Origin: an uncultured Alphaproteobacteria bacterium
GTDB lineage: Bacteria; Pseudomonadota; Alphaproteobacteria; Rhodobacterales; Rhodobacteraceae
Direction of reading: 5' to 3'
Assembly: GCA_902574225.1 (NCBI GenBank)
Contig: CACGMO010000001.1
Location: 1 to 64,000, forward strand
Length of the DNA stretch: 64,000 bases
The notes beneath the pieces were generated by a model. The model searched no databases, was not told where the DNA came from, and saw only the letters and a list, made by a program, of their open reading frames with translations. The position numbers were made by a program, and so were the translations under genes. Positions within the stretch are counted from its first letter, which is position 1; each line of letters opens with the position of its first letter. Positions 1 through 7,118 of this stretch are shown in pieces.

Positions 1-480
1 TTTATTTGCAGCAAAAAATGTAAAAGAATTTAAATTAGCATCATTTGCCATTTTTGAAATAAGTTGTACCGTTTTAAAATCTGTTGTGATTTTTTCAATA
101 GGGGAACCTCTGTAAAGAGAGATGATCTGGCAGTCTGGCAATATAATTTTGATCCGAGTTTCAAAATCACTTAGGGCTTCAGGAACTTCTTTTGAAAGTG
201 AAGCATAGGTAGCTAATGAAATCTTAACTGGCTCGACCTTCTTAATTTGATTAAAGAAATGCTTTGATTTCATCACAAATAACTCTTCCGGTGACATCGA
301 GATGTTTCCCTCCTCATCAAGTGGAGGTTCGAAGGGTAAATAATTTCCATAAATCAGGTCATAAAGCTTCGCAATATTGTCTTCAGGACAGTTATTCTGT
401 CTGCTATGGCTATCACCAAAAATAGAAAAAGGTAAAAGAAATATCGTAAAAAGAACAAAGATTCTAAATAAAATGATCAT
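1..480 (-). CDS. Exported protein of unknown function, C-terminus cut by window edge
   Basis: An open frame of exactly 160 codons runs from ATG at 480 to the left edge with no stop, so the gene is incomplete here. The first ~22 residues (MIILFRIFVLFTIFLLPFS..., then GDSHS) look like a signal peptide with cleavage near Gly/Asp. The mature part is hydrophilic, has two cysteines in the visible portion (one just after the signal, one near residue 123), and shows no motif I recognise. It lies on the same strand as the MFS gene at 539-1786, 58 bp upstream, and could share its transcript. Being a real gene is supported by the clean frame and signal peptide; function is unknown. Confidence 0.7.
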   Translation of the reverse strand, partial: MIILFRIFVLFTIFLLPFSIFGDSHSRQNNCPEDNIAKLYDLIYGNYLPFEPPLDEEGNISMSPEELFVMKSKHFFNQIKKVEPVKISLATYASLSKEVPEALSDFETRIKIILPDCQIISLYRGSPIEKITTDFKTVQLISKMANDANLNSFTFFAANK

Positions 481-538
481 TATATTTTTCCATTACTCAA
501 GTTTAACTCAAATCCAATGCAAAATTTACGCCATCCCT

Positions 539-1786
539 TCATATTTTTCGTACTTTAGAGTAATCTGCAATCCACAGACAAATTAGGGAGATTAAGGCAA
601 AGAGTACTAAGGGAGTAGCTGTTAAATTAACAGCCTCCCAGCCTAACTGCGAGGAGTTCACATTGCAATTCATAAGCCAACCCGAGGTTACCGATGATAG
701 AGCGACAAAACCAAAAACAAAAAAATCATTTATCCCCTGGACCCTTCCTCTTTCGGACGGGTAATGGTTTTTCGTTAACAGGCTTGTTGACCCAATGAAG
801 CTAAAATTCCAGCCGATACCGACTAATATTAATGAAATGTAGAAATTTGAGATATCTACACCCTGACAAGCAATAAGGACAGCAAGCAAGAATAAAACCA
901 ATCCGGTAGATACTATTGACTTTTCCCCATATTTTTCTATCAATTTACCTGTTACGAAGGAGGGAGCAAACATTGCTAGCGCATGGGCTGAAACAACATT
1001 GGCAGCTTGGTTAGCACCAAATCCACATCCCACTATCGCGATAGGTGAAGAAGTCATAATTAGGTTCATTACGCCATAAGCAATCATTGAACAGATTATC
1101 GAGACAAAGATCACAGGGCTTTTAAAAATAGTCAAAAGCGGTCTGTTCAAGTTTGTAAGGTTTGACTTATCTTTATCATTTATTTTACTGCCAGATGATT
1201 TTGATGGGGGAATAGGTTTGACATAAGACAATATGAAAGGACCCAAGCAGTTTAGGATTACTATAGCTAAATAAGAATATAGAAATGGTACAGAATTATT
1301 TAGACTAAAAGATATTTTTACTATAAACGGACCTAAAATGGCTGCAATTAAGCCGCCTGAAAGAACAGTTGAGATAGCTCGTGCTTTGAACCGGTCTTCA
1401 CAATCGTCTGTAGCTGTAAACCTATAAAATGCCTGGGAGGCCATATACGCACCTGAAATAAAAGAGCCCAATAAAAAAAGCTCGAATGATCTAAGAAATA
1501 TGCCGAAAAGAGAAGTCAATGATCCAATTAACCCCGCTAGATTCCCAACAATCAATCCAAGCCTTCTTGTTGTTGATTGCATTAGATTAGATAGAATCGG
1601 AGAGCTTACCATTGAACCCACTATTAAAAGGGATATAGGTAAGGTCGCGTAGCAAACATTGCTAGCAAGAGATTGTCCCACAAGACCTCCCAAGATAATA
1701 TACATAGGCATTTGGGAGCCTAAAATAGCTTGTGCCGTAGCCAATGCTAAAATATTTCTTTGGTTTTCTACCTTCAATTTATACAA
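539..1786 (-). CDS. Major facilitator superfamily (MFS) transporter
   Basis: 415 residues with about twelve hydrophobic segments, the usual MFS length and pattern. Between segments 2 and 3 lies a basic loop (TTRRLGLIVGN), the position of the MFS signature motif A. A hydrophilic central loop (PPSKSSGSKINDKDKS, about 200-215) separates the two six-helix halves. It is an inner-membrane secondary transporter, probably an exporter of the DHA/YfkF-like type, but the substrate cannot be read from sequence. It starts 2 bp after the stop of the ogt-like gene, so it is the last gene of a MORN protein-ogt-MFS operon. Confidence 0.85.
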   Translation of the reverse strand: MYKLKVENQRNILALATAQAILGSQMPMYIILGGLVGQSLASNVCYATLPISLLIVGSMVSSPILSNLMQSTTRRLGLIVGNLAGLIGSLTSLFGIFLRSFELFLLGSFISGAYMASQAFYRFTATDDCEDRFKARAISTVLSGGLIAAILGPFIVKISFSLNNSVPFLYSYLAIVILNCLGPFILSYVKPIPPSKSSGSKINDKDKSNLTNLNRPLLTIFKSPVIFVSIICSMIAYGVMNLIMTSSPIAIVGCGFGANQAANVVSAHALAMFAPSFVTGKLIEKYGEKSIVSTGLVLFLLAVLIACQGVDISNFYISLILVGIGWNFSFIGSTSLLTKNHYPSERGRVQGINDFFVFGFVALSSVTSGWLMNCNVNSSQLGWEAVNLTATPLVLFALISLICLWIADYSKVRKI

Positions 1787-1788
1787 AT

Positions 1789-2103
1789 TTATTTGAAACT
1801 ATTTCTTTCGTTTAAAAGTAGCTTTCGTTTGGTTTCAATTCCTCCGGCGCCACTGTAACCCCCTAAAGACCCATCAGATCTTATTACTCTATGGCAGGGT
1901 ATTGGTCCAGGATAAGGATTTTTGCCACAGGCATTTGCTACCGCTCTGGCAGATTTGGGTTTGCCAAGTATATTTGCTAATTCTGAGTATGTTATAGTCT
2001 TTCCAGGCCTTATTTTTGCAATCTCTTTCCAGACAGCAAGTTGAAATTTAGTCCCATAACACTTTCTTTCGTTAATTACTTTGTTGAATTTTTTTTCTTG
2101 CAT
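1789..2103 (-). CDS. ogt: Methylated-DNA--[protein]-cysteine S-methyltransferase, single-domain
   Basis: 104 residues corresponding only to the C-terminal catalytic/DNA-binding domain of the O6-alkylguanine-DNA alkyltransferase family. The active-site IPCHRVI is intact with acceptor Cys70; GTKFQLAVW (18-26) and SARAVANACGKNP (51-63, recognition-helix region with Arg) are the conserved lead-in. Full-length Ogt/Ada-C proteins are about 160-180 residues, so the N-terminal RNase-H-like domain is missing. The size matches alkyltransferase-like (ATL) proteins, but those replace Cys by Trp, whereas here Cys is kept. It removes alkyl groups from guanine by suicide transfer. Its ATG lies directly at the end of the MORN-protein gene (stop begins 2104), implying translational coupling. 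Confidence 0.88.
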   Translation of the reverse strand: MQEKKFNKVINERKCYGTKFQLAVWKEIAKIRPGKTITYSELANILGKPKSARAVANACGKNPYPGPIPCHRVIRSDGSLGGYSGAGGIETKRKLLLNERNSFK

Positions 2104-2703
2104 TTAATATAACTCAGCGCCTGTAAGAACGCCCATCGCCCAAGTTTCCTTTTTTATTAGATCACCTGATTTATCAAATATCTCCAAAATTCCATCTCTA
2201 ACCCCATTTTTTTGGTATCCGCTTTCAATCAATTCTCCTGATTCAAGATAGAATTTCCAAATCCCTTCTAGATTGTTATCTTTATATTCCTCTTCTGTCC
2301 GAATATTGCCGCTTCGATAGTAAAACTTCCAAACCCCTGATTGAACGCCATCCGCATATACTTCCTGTGATCGCATGTTTCCATTATTAAAAAAAGTTAA
2401 CCAATTCCCATTCTTTTTACCTTTTATATAGAAACCTTTTGCTCGCAGTTTACCGTTTTCATGAAAATATTCCCAAGCTTCTTCTTTTAAGCCGTTTAAT
2501 AGCGTTCCGGTATTTTCTACATAACCATTATTCCAAAACGTTTTAACTGGTCCACTTGCGGGGTCCTTATTCTTTTTAAAGTAATAGACGCGATTTTCTC
2601 TCAAAAGATCATTCAATGATATAAAGTTCTCCAACGGGCCTAAGTTTATTGAAAATAAAAAAGTCGCAAAAGCGAAGACAAAACGAAAATGTTTCATAAT
2701 CAA
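2104..2703 (-). CDS. Secreted MORN-repeat (YwqK-type) protein
   Basis: 199 residues. An N-terminal hydrophobic stretch (about 5-22) resembles a signal peptide. From about residue 50 onward there are five to six imperfect 22-23-residue repeats with the core G-x-W-x-x-Y/F-x-x-x-G-x-L/I (for example EAWEYFHENGKLRAKG, GVWKFYYRSGNIRTEE, GIWKFYLESGELIESG), typical of MORN / 'toxin-antitoxin YwqK family' proteins. The fold is a beta-meander usually used for lipid or protein contact. The YwqK 'antitoxin' name should not be read as function here, since no toxin gene is adjacent. First gene of the operon with ogt and the MFS transporter. ATG at 2703 or 2697 are both possible. Confidence 0.75.
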   Translation of the reverse strand: MIMKHFRFVFAFATFLFSINLGPLENFISLNDLLRENRVYYFKKNKDPASGPVKTFWNNGYVENTGTLLNGLKEEAWEYFHENGKLRAKGFYIKGKKNGNWLTFFNNGNMRSQEVYADGVQSGVWKFYYRSGNIRTEEEYKDNNLEGIWKFYLESGELIESGYQKNGVRDGILEIFDKSGDLIKKETWAMGVLTGAELY

Positions 2704-2765
2704 TATTTATTTAACATTAGTAATCACACAATATTTCTTCAAAATATCATAAGTTTAGAGATCAT

Positions 2766-3950
2766 TCAGCGCATTTCAACATTTAATGACTTGAGCCCAT
2801 GAAAGTGATAAATATCTGCATACTCAGGCTTTTGAAGTATCTTAATATGTCTTTTTTTATCAAACAGGTTTTTAAGGGCCAAATTTATTTCTAAGCGCGC
2901 TAAAGGGGCTCCAAGACAAAAGTGTGCCCCTGCACCGAAAGAATTGTGAGTTTTAGGATGTCTATTGGGTATGAATTCAGAGGGCTTATCCCATCGACTT
3001 TCATCTAGACCAGATGCACCAATAACCAAGCTAATTTTTTCTCCATGAGCAATGTCAACATCATCAATAGTTATATTTTCGTATGCAAACCTTGTAAATA
3101 TATGAAGTGGTGGATCATATCTTAGAATTTCTTCTACAATACTATGCCATTCTTTCTCTTTTAAAAAACGACAATTAACTTTGTTAAGAAGTATTGCTTT
3201 TATACCATTACCTATAGTATGAACTGTCGCTTCATGTCCTGCATTTAATAATAAAATGCAAGTCGAAACTAACTCATCAAAATTTAGCTTTTGATTATCT
3301 TCTTCAGCGTTTATCAAATGAGTGATTAAATCATCTCCTGGCTTAAGGCGACGCTCAGCTACGTATTTTTTAATATATTCAAAGAATTCTTTCGAGGATT
3401 GATTTGCTAAGTCTTTGCCCTCTTCTGAAATGTTTGCTTGGTATACAGCAACCATTGAATTAGACCATTTTAACAATTGATCTGACATTTCTTCTGGTAT
3501 TCCTAAAAGACGAGCAATAGTAATTACGGGGACTTGTTTTGCATAGCTTTCTATTAAATCTGTTTCATTCTCATTAATATTATCCAATAATTGAGTACAA
3601 AGTGTGTGAATATCCTTAGATATTTTTTGTATATTTTTTGTGGTGAATGCGCGTAATACCAACCCTCGTAATCGAGTGTGTCTTTCCCCTTCCAATTCAA
3701 GCATTGAGTTCTTCTCAATTCTATAAAAATCAATAAGATTTTTCTCATCAGGTTGTTTAAAGTCTGGCGGTAACTCTCTACCAAATCTCTTGTCTTTAAA
3801 AATTTTATTTATGGTGTCGTAGGTAAAAAATGCTTTCTGATTGTAATTTTTCCAGAAACAAACACCACCTCTTTTCAAGATACGGCGATAGAAAGCATAG
3901 GGGTTTTGAACAAAATTTTTTTCGGCTGGTGGTTGATCAACCATTATCAT
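2766..3950 (-). CDS. Cytochrome P450
   Basis: 394 residues from the ATG at 3950. A TTG six codons further up (3968) is also open, but AAAGG lies between the two and favours the ATG. P450 hallmarks are all present: I-helix oxygen-activation motif AGHEAT, K-helix ExxR in EEILRYDPP, and the heme loop FGAGAHFCLG with the thiolate ligand at Cys345, followed by APLARLE. Length fits soluble class I bacterial CYPs, which need a ferredoxin and ferredoxin reductase; neither is nearby. The substrate is unknown. Divergently transcribed from the M20 amidohydrolase gene across a ~95-bp shared promoter region. Confidence 0.93.
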   Translation of the reverse strand: MIMVDQPPAEKNFVQNPYAFYRRILKRGGVCFWKNYNQKAFFTYDTINKIFKDKRFGRELPPDFKQPDEKNLIDFYRIEKNSMLELEGERHTRLRGLVLRAFTTKNIQKISKDIHTLCTQLLDNINENETDLIESYAKQVPVITIARLLGIPEEMSDQLLKWSNSMVAVYQANISEEGKDLANQSSKEFFEYIKKYVAERRLKPGDDLITHLINAEEDNQKLNFDELVSTCILLLNAGHEATVHTIGNGIKAILLNKVNCRFLKEKEWHSIVEEILRYDPPLHIFTRFAYENITIDDVDIAHGEKISLVIGASGLDESRWDKPSEFIPNRHPKTHNSFGAGAHFCLGAPLARLEINLALKNLFDKKRHIKILQKPEYADIYHFHGLKSLNVEMR

Positions 3951-4045
3951 TGTAATGTCGCCTTTCAAAAGCCCTTTCCAAATATAGCAAGCATGATACT
4001 ATATGTTTTAGTCGATTTAAGCTCATAAAAAAACTAAAGGTTACT

Positions 4046-5206
4046 TTGCCTGTAATAAATAGAATATCAGATTACTTTGACGATATGCAAGGATGGAGAC
4101 ATAAAATGCACTCCTATCCAGAACTAGGATTTGAGTGTTTTGAGACAGCAAAGTTTGTAAAATCTAAACTGGAAGAATTTGGCGTAGATGAAATTCATTC
4201 TGGAATAGCACAAACAGGGATTGTTGCAATAATTAATGGTAAATCTAACGGCAAAACAATTGGCCTTAGAGCAGATATGGATGCATTGCCATTAACAGAA
4301 ATGACTAATAAAAAATATAAATCCAAAAGAACTGGAATAATGCACGCTTGTGGACATGACGGACACACCACCATGCTTTTAGGAGCTGCTAAATACTTAT
4401 GCGAGACGAGGAGTTTTGCGGGTAATGTTGCCCTTATTTTCCAACCTGCAGAGGAAGGAGGAGGAGGAGCAAAAGTCATGTGTGACGAAGGCATAATGGA
4501 GAAGTTTCAGATCGATGAGGTTTATGGGATCCATAACGATCCTGGGTCTCCTTTAGGTGTTTTTAAGACTTGTATAGGTCCAAACATGGCAGCAGCAGAT
4601 GATTTTACGATTAAAATTTATGGTCAAGGTGGTCATGCAGCGGAGCCTGATGAAACAATTGATCCACTCATTACCGGGGCACAGCTTGTACAAGCTATAC
4701 AAACTATTTCATCCAGAAACTTATCCGCTTTAGAAAAAGTCGTGATTTCTATCACACAGTTTCATGCTGGAACGACCCATAATATTATTCCCAACGATGC
4801 ATTCATCAATGGAACTGTTCGAACTCTTTCTAAAGATGCGCAATTCCTGATTGTAAAAAGGCTAAAAGAATTATGTAAGGGTTACAGCAGAGGTTTTGGA
4901 GGGAAAATAAAGTTGGACTACAATTATGGTTATCCTCCTACAGTAAATCACCAAAGAGAAACAAAATTTGCAGCTGAAGTGGCTAAAGAGATAGTGGGTG
5001 TACAAAACGTTGACATAAACGCTGAACCAATAATGGCGTCTGAGGATTTTTCATATATGATAGAGAAGCGTCCAGGGTGTTATTTCCATGTAGGGCAGGG
5101 CGTTGGAGCAGCTGTTCACAATCCGAAATATGATTTTAATGATGAACTATTACCGATAGGAGCAAGCTTTTTTGTGAAATTGGTTGAGAAGGCAAACCCT
5201 TTTTGA
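4046..5206 (+). CDS. M20D amidohydrolase (hippurate hydrolase / N-acyl amino acid hydrolase type)
   Basis: 386 residues. Metal-binding motifs of the M20D family are clear: LRADMDALP (about 74-82), HACGHDGH (about 98-105) and QPAEEGGGGA with the catalytic Glu pair. The lid/dimerisation domain follows (GQGGHAAEPDETIDP) and a last metal ligand sits near HVGQG in the C-terminal part. The enzyme is a cytosolic dinuclear-metal hydrolase that removes acyl groups from amino acids; the exact substrate (hippurate, IAA-amino acid, N-acetyl amino acid) is not determinable. Start is TTG at 4046, preceded by AAAGG at 4036-4040. Confidence 0.92.
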   Translation: MPVINRISDYFDDMQGWRHKMHSYPELGFECFETAKFVKSKLEEFGVDEIHSGIAQTGIVAIINGKSNGKTIGLRADMDALPLTEMTNKKYKSKRTGIMHACGHDGHTTMLLGAAKYLCETRSFAGNVALIFQPAEEGGGGAKVMCDEGIMEKFQIDEVYGIHNDPGSPLGVFKTCIGPNMAAADDFTIKIYGQGGHAAEPDETIDPLITGAQLVQAIQTISSRNLSALEKVVISITQFHAGTTHNIIPNDAFINGTVRTLSKDAQFLIVKRLKELCKGYSRGFGGKIKLDYNYGYPPTVNHQRETKFAAEVAKEIVGVQNVDINAEPIMASEDFSYMIEKRPGCYFHVGQGVGAAVHNPKYDFNDELLPIGASFFVKLVEKANPF

Positions 5207-5231
5207 ACAGTTTGCACTAGACGTCGGAGCT

Positions 5232-5777
5232 CTAGAAAGAGGATCCAGGACTTTTTAAAAATTCAATTTCCGAGGCTGTCGATGTTCTTCCTAAGATAGC
5301 GTTTCTATGTGGAAACCTACCAAATCTGGCAATTATATTTTTGTGTTTTAACGCATATTTGTAGACTTTAGCAGAAGTGTGCGCCCGAAATAATGGCATA
5401 GACATCTCTTGAATTTTTAAATTTTCACTATGCATTAATGGTATTAAAATAAAGTGTGCTTTTTTTCTATTTTGTTGGCTGATATCAAAGGTATTTAAAC
5501 AATTTAAACAGGTGTTCAGTGCGAGAGTGTCGCCTGAAAAGGACCTAGGTGTTCCTCTGAAGACATTTCTAGTAAATTGGTCAGTTAATATGATAAGTGC
5601 TAGCGAGCTATCTAAAGATTTTGTCCAATAATTATAATATCCAAGCACCGCTTCTTCTATATGATCACCAAAATTGTTTTTAATTTGGTTGTCAAAAGCC
5701 TTATCTTTTTTAAACCAATCTTTTGAATTACAGTCTTCGAACCAAAAATTTAAAATTCTGTTTATTTCTTTTTTCAT
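5232..5777 (-). CDS. DUF924 family protein
   Basis: 181 residues from ATG at 5777 (MKKEINRILNFWFED). An open extension of 18 codons to 5831 exists but is unlike the family and is not preferred. The family signature is visible: LNFWFED...WF at the N-terminus, LALIILTDQFTRNVFRGTPRSF in the middle, FILIPLMHSE, and the C-terminal ARFGRFPHRNAILGR-S/T-TASEIEFL. DUF924 proteins are all-helical, TPR-like and cytosolic, of unknown biochemical role. Last gene of the cytochrome b561-DUF952-DUF924 set on this strand. Confidence 0.85.
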   Translation of the reverse strand: MKKEINRILNFWFEDCNSKDWFKKDKAFDNQIKNNFGDHIEEAVLGYYNYWTKSLDSSLALIILTDQFTRNVFRGTPRSFSGDTLALNTCLNCLNTFDISQQNRKKAHFILIPLMHSENLKIQEMSMPLFRAHTSAKVYKYALKHKNIIARFGRFPHRNAILGRTSTASEIEFLKSPGSSF

Positions 5778-5841
5778 ATTTTTATGGGAAAAATAAAAGT
5801 AATTTCCCTTGGTAATTTTTACTCTTCTCAATTTAAGGATG

Positions 5842-6186
5842 CTAATTATTTAACACCTGCTTAGGAATAATATGCTTTCCTTCATCGTCCATGAAAATTC
5901 TGTATACTTGGGAAACCATATTTAATGGCAGTGGACTGTATAAGTGCGGGAACATCTGATTATTTCTACTTATCTCCCAAACCAGTTCTATATCATCTGT
6001 GTTTACTTCCAGCAAATACAAAGGGCTTTTCGACCTGAAATGTTTTTTTAAGGTTTCTTCCAATTGTTCTGAAGTAGAAAAGTGAATAAAGCCATCGCTT
6101 CGATCGGTTTTTGATCCTAGAAAAAAATCTTCGTTTTTTACACGCCCCCAGTCATCCTCTTCACATACTTTAAAAACCTTACCCAT
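5842..6186 (-). CDS. DUF952 family protein
   Basis: 114 residues starting MGKVFKVCEEDDWG at ATG 6186, 7 bp after the cytochrome b561 stop. The longer frame to 6240 would overlap that gene and adds an atypical leader. DUF952 features are present: K-hydrophobic-start, SDGFIHFSTSEQLEETL, YLLEVNTDDIELVWE and FPHLYSPLPLNMV. The family is related in fold to RNA 2'-phosphotransferase/ADP-ribosyltransferase-like proteins (established family knowledge, not shown here). Function is unknown. Likely co-transcribed with its neighbours. Confidence 0.85.
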   Translation of the reverse strand: MGKVFKVCEEDDWGRVKNEDFFLGSKTDRSDGFIHFSTSEQLEETLKKHFRSKSPLYLLEVNTDDIELVWEISRNNQMFPHLYSPLPLNMVSQVYRIFMDDEGKHIIPKQVLNN

Positions 6187-6193
6187 TGCTCTT

Positions 6194-6697
6194 TTATTTG
6201 ACCTTTTCCTTAAAAAAGGGAACCATAGAGCTCCACACAAAATCGTGTTGGGTTCGATGATATATTGCCGCCAAGATGTGAATGGAAATCAACCATAATA
6301 TTGTGGAGAAAAGCAGTTCATGGACCCAAATTATTGTTTCAATCAAAAGGCCATCTGTATAATCCAGCCAGTAAAGGGTCCCAATTCCCAAGCCGGAGAT
6401 TGCAATTCCAGTGAGAACAAAATACATCGACGAATGGACAAATTTTGCTGCTATAAGTTGTATTTTTAATGTTTCTGAAGGAAGCGCAGTCTTGTATCTT
6501 CTTTTCATGTAAATGAACCGAAACATTATAAATAACAAAAAAGCTACCGCAAAAAACATTTCTGATATGAGAAGCCCAAAATCATCTAATTGTTCCTTGT
6601 TTTCAATCTGCTTGAATACCCCATACCCGAATAAAAGAACGAAAAACCAATGTAAAGATTTCCCTAATAAACTGTGCTGCACTCTTTCTTGTCTCAT
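6194..6697 (-). CDS. Cytochrome b561 family membrane protein
   Basis: 167 residues with four hydrophobic segments (about 13-26, 43-62, 84-107, 127-150). Histidines lie where the CybB-type b561 family carries its two b hemes: HSLLGKSLHW near residue 16, KFVHSSMY, IWVHELLF, and IHILAAIYH near the end. It probably passes electrons between the quinone pool and a periplasmic acceptor, as described for CybB as a superoxide:quinone oxidoreductase. First gene of the b561-DUF952-DUF924 operon. Upstream, 6698-7118 is non-coding apart from the duplicated tail described separately. Confidence 0.85.
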   Translation of the reverse strand: MRQERVQHSLLGKSLHWFFVLLFGYGVFKQIENKEQLDDFGLLISEMFFAVAFLLFIMFRFIYMKRRYKTALPSETLKIQLIAAKFVHSSMYFVLTGIAISGLGIGTLYWLDYTDGLLIETIIWVHELLFSTILWLISIHILAAIYHRTQHDFVWSSMVPFFKEKVK

Positions 6698-6764
6698 TTT
6701 ATTTATAATTCACGATTAACAATATTTAATTGTAAAATGTTGATTTAATTGTATTTTTACTCAC

Positions 6765-7118
6765 TCCAACTCAATAATTTACTACTTGCAACCTATTGTT
6801 TTTGTTGCCTTTTAAAAAAAGTTTGTAACTACTTTGTCATTTTAAAGCTAGTATAAGTATAGTAAATTATTCACTTGCACCAAGCTTACGCCTTTTTGTA
6901 CCTCTTTTTTAAACTGCCGAAGTACTATATCAAAGAAATGTTTGTCTAACAAAACGATAAACTTTATCACGCCACTTTTTTTAATAATCGATATAAAGTA
7001 TTTCTACTAATATTTAGATGTTTAGCCACTTAGTGGCAGATTTGTATTTCAAGAAAAGTTTTTAATTCATTTAGTTTATAGTCACTAATTTTCTTAGAGT
7101 TTAGTTTTCAACTTACAG
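6765..7118. repeat. Duplicated intergenic tail, copy A
   Basis: This gap between the b561 gene and the first TPR-sulfotransferase gene aligns by eye over its whole length with 9198-9533, the equivalent position after the second TPR-sulfotransferase gene. Shared islands include the run around 6795-6815 (TTGCCTTTTAAAAAA), GCTTACGCCTT near 6890, AATAATCGATATA near 6985, and the last ~30 bases before each stop. Both alignments end at the same relative place (AACTCAATAAATT-like sequence), which marks one edge of the duplicated unit. It holds a helix-turn-helix remnant and no intact gene. Confidence 0.75.
6967..7061 (-). pseudogene. Frameshifted helix-turn-helix remnant (resolvase C-terminal type), copy A
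   Basis: Reading the minus strand, codons at 7061-7032 give KLFLKYKSAT; after a one-base deletion relative to copy B, codons at 7029-6967 give VAKHLNISRNTLYRLLKKVA and a TGA stop. Joined, this is a classic HTH of the Hin/Tn3-resolvase C-terminal type (L-x-x-x-GKS-x-x-x-VAK-x-L-x-IS-x-x-TLYRLL). No start codon or catalytic domain is present. It lies directly downstream of the TPR-sulfotransferase gene. I infer a decayed fragment of a recombinase or regulator that was copied with that gene. Confidence 0.5.

Noticed and set aside
2104-2703. Toxin-antitoxin module (YwqK 'antitoxin')
   Set aside because: The name comes from a family label; neighbours are a DNA repair enzyme and a transporter, and no toxin gene is present.
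5206-5231. Terminator between the amidohydrolase and DUF924 genes
   Set aside because: A CTAGA/TCTAG pairing is visible but only five bases long and lacks a U-tract.
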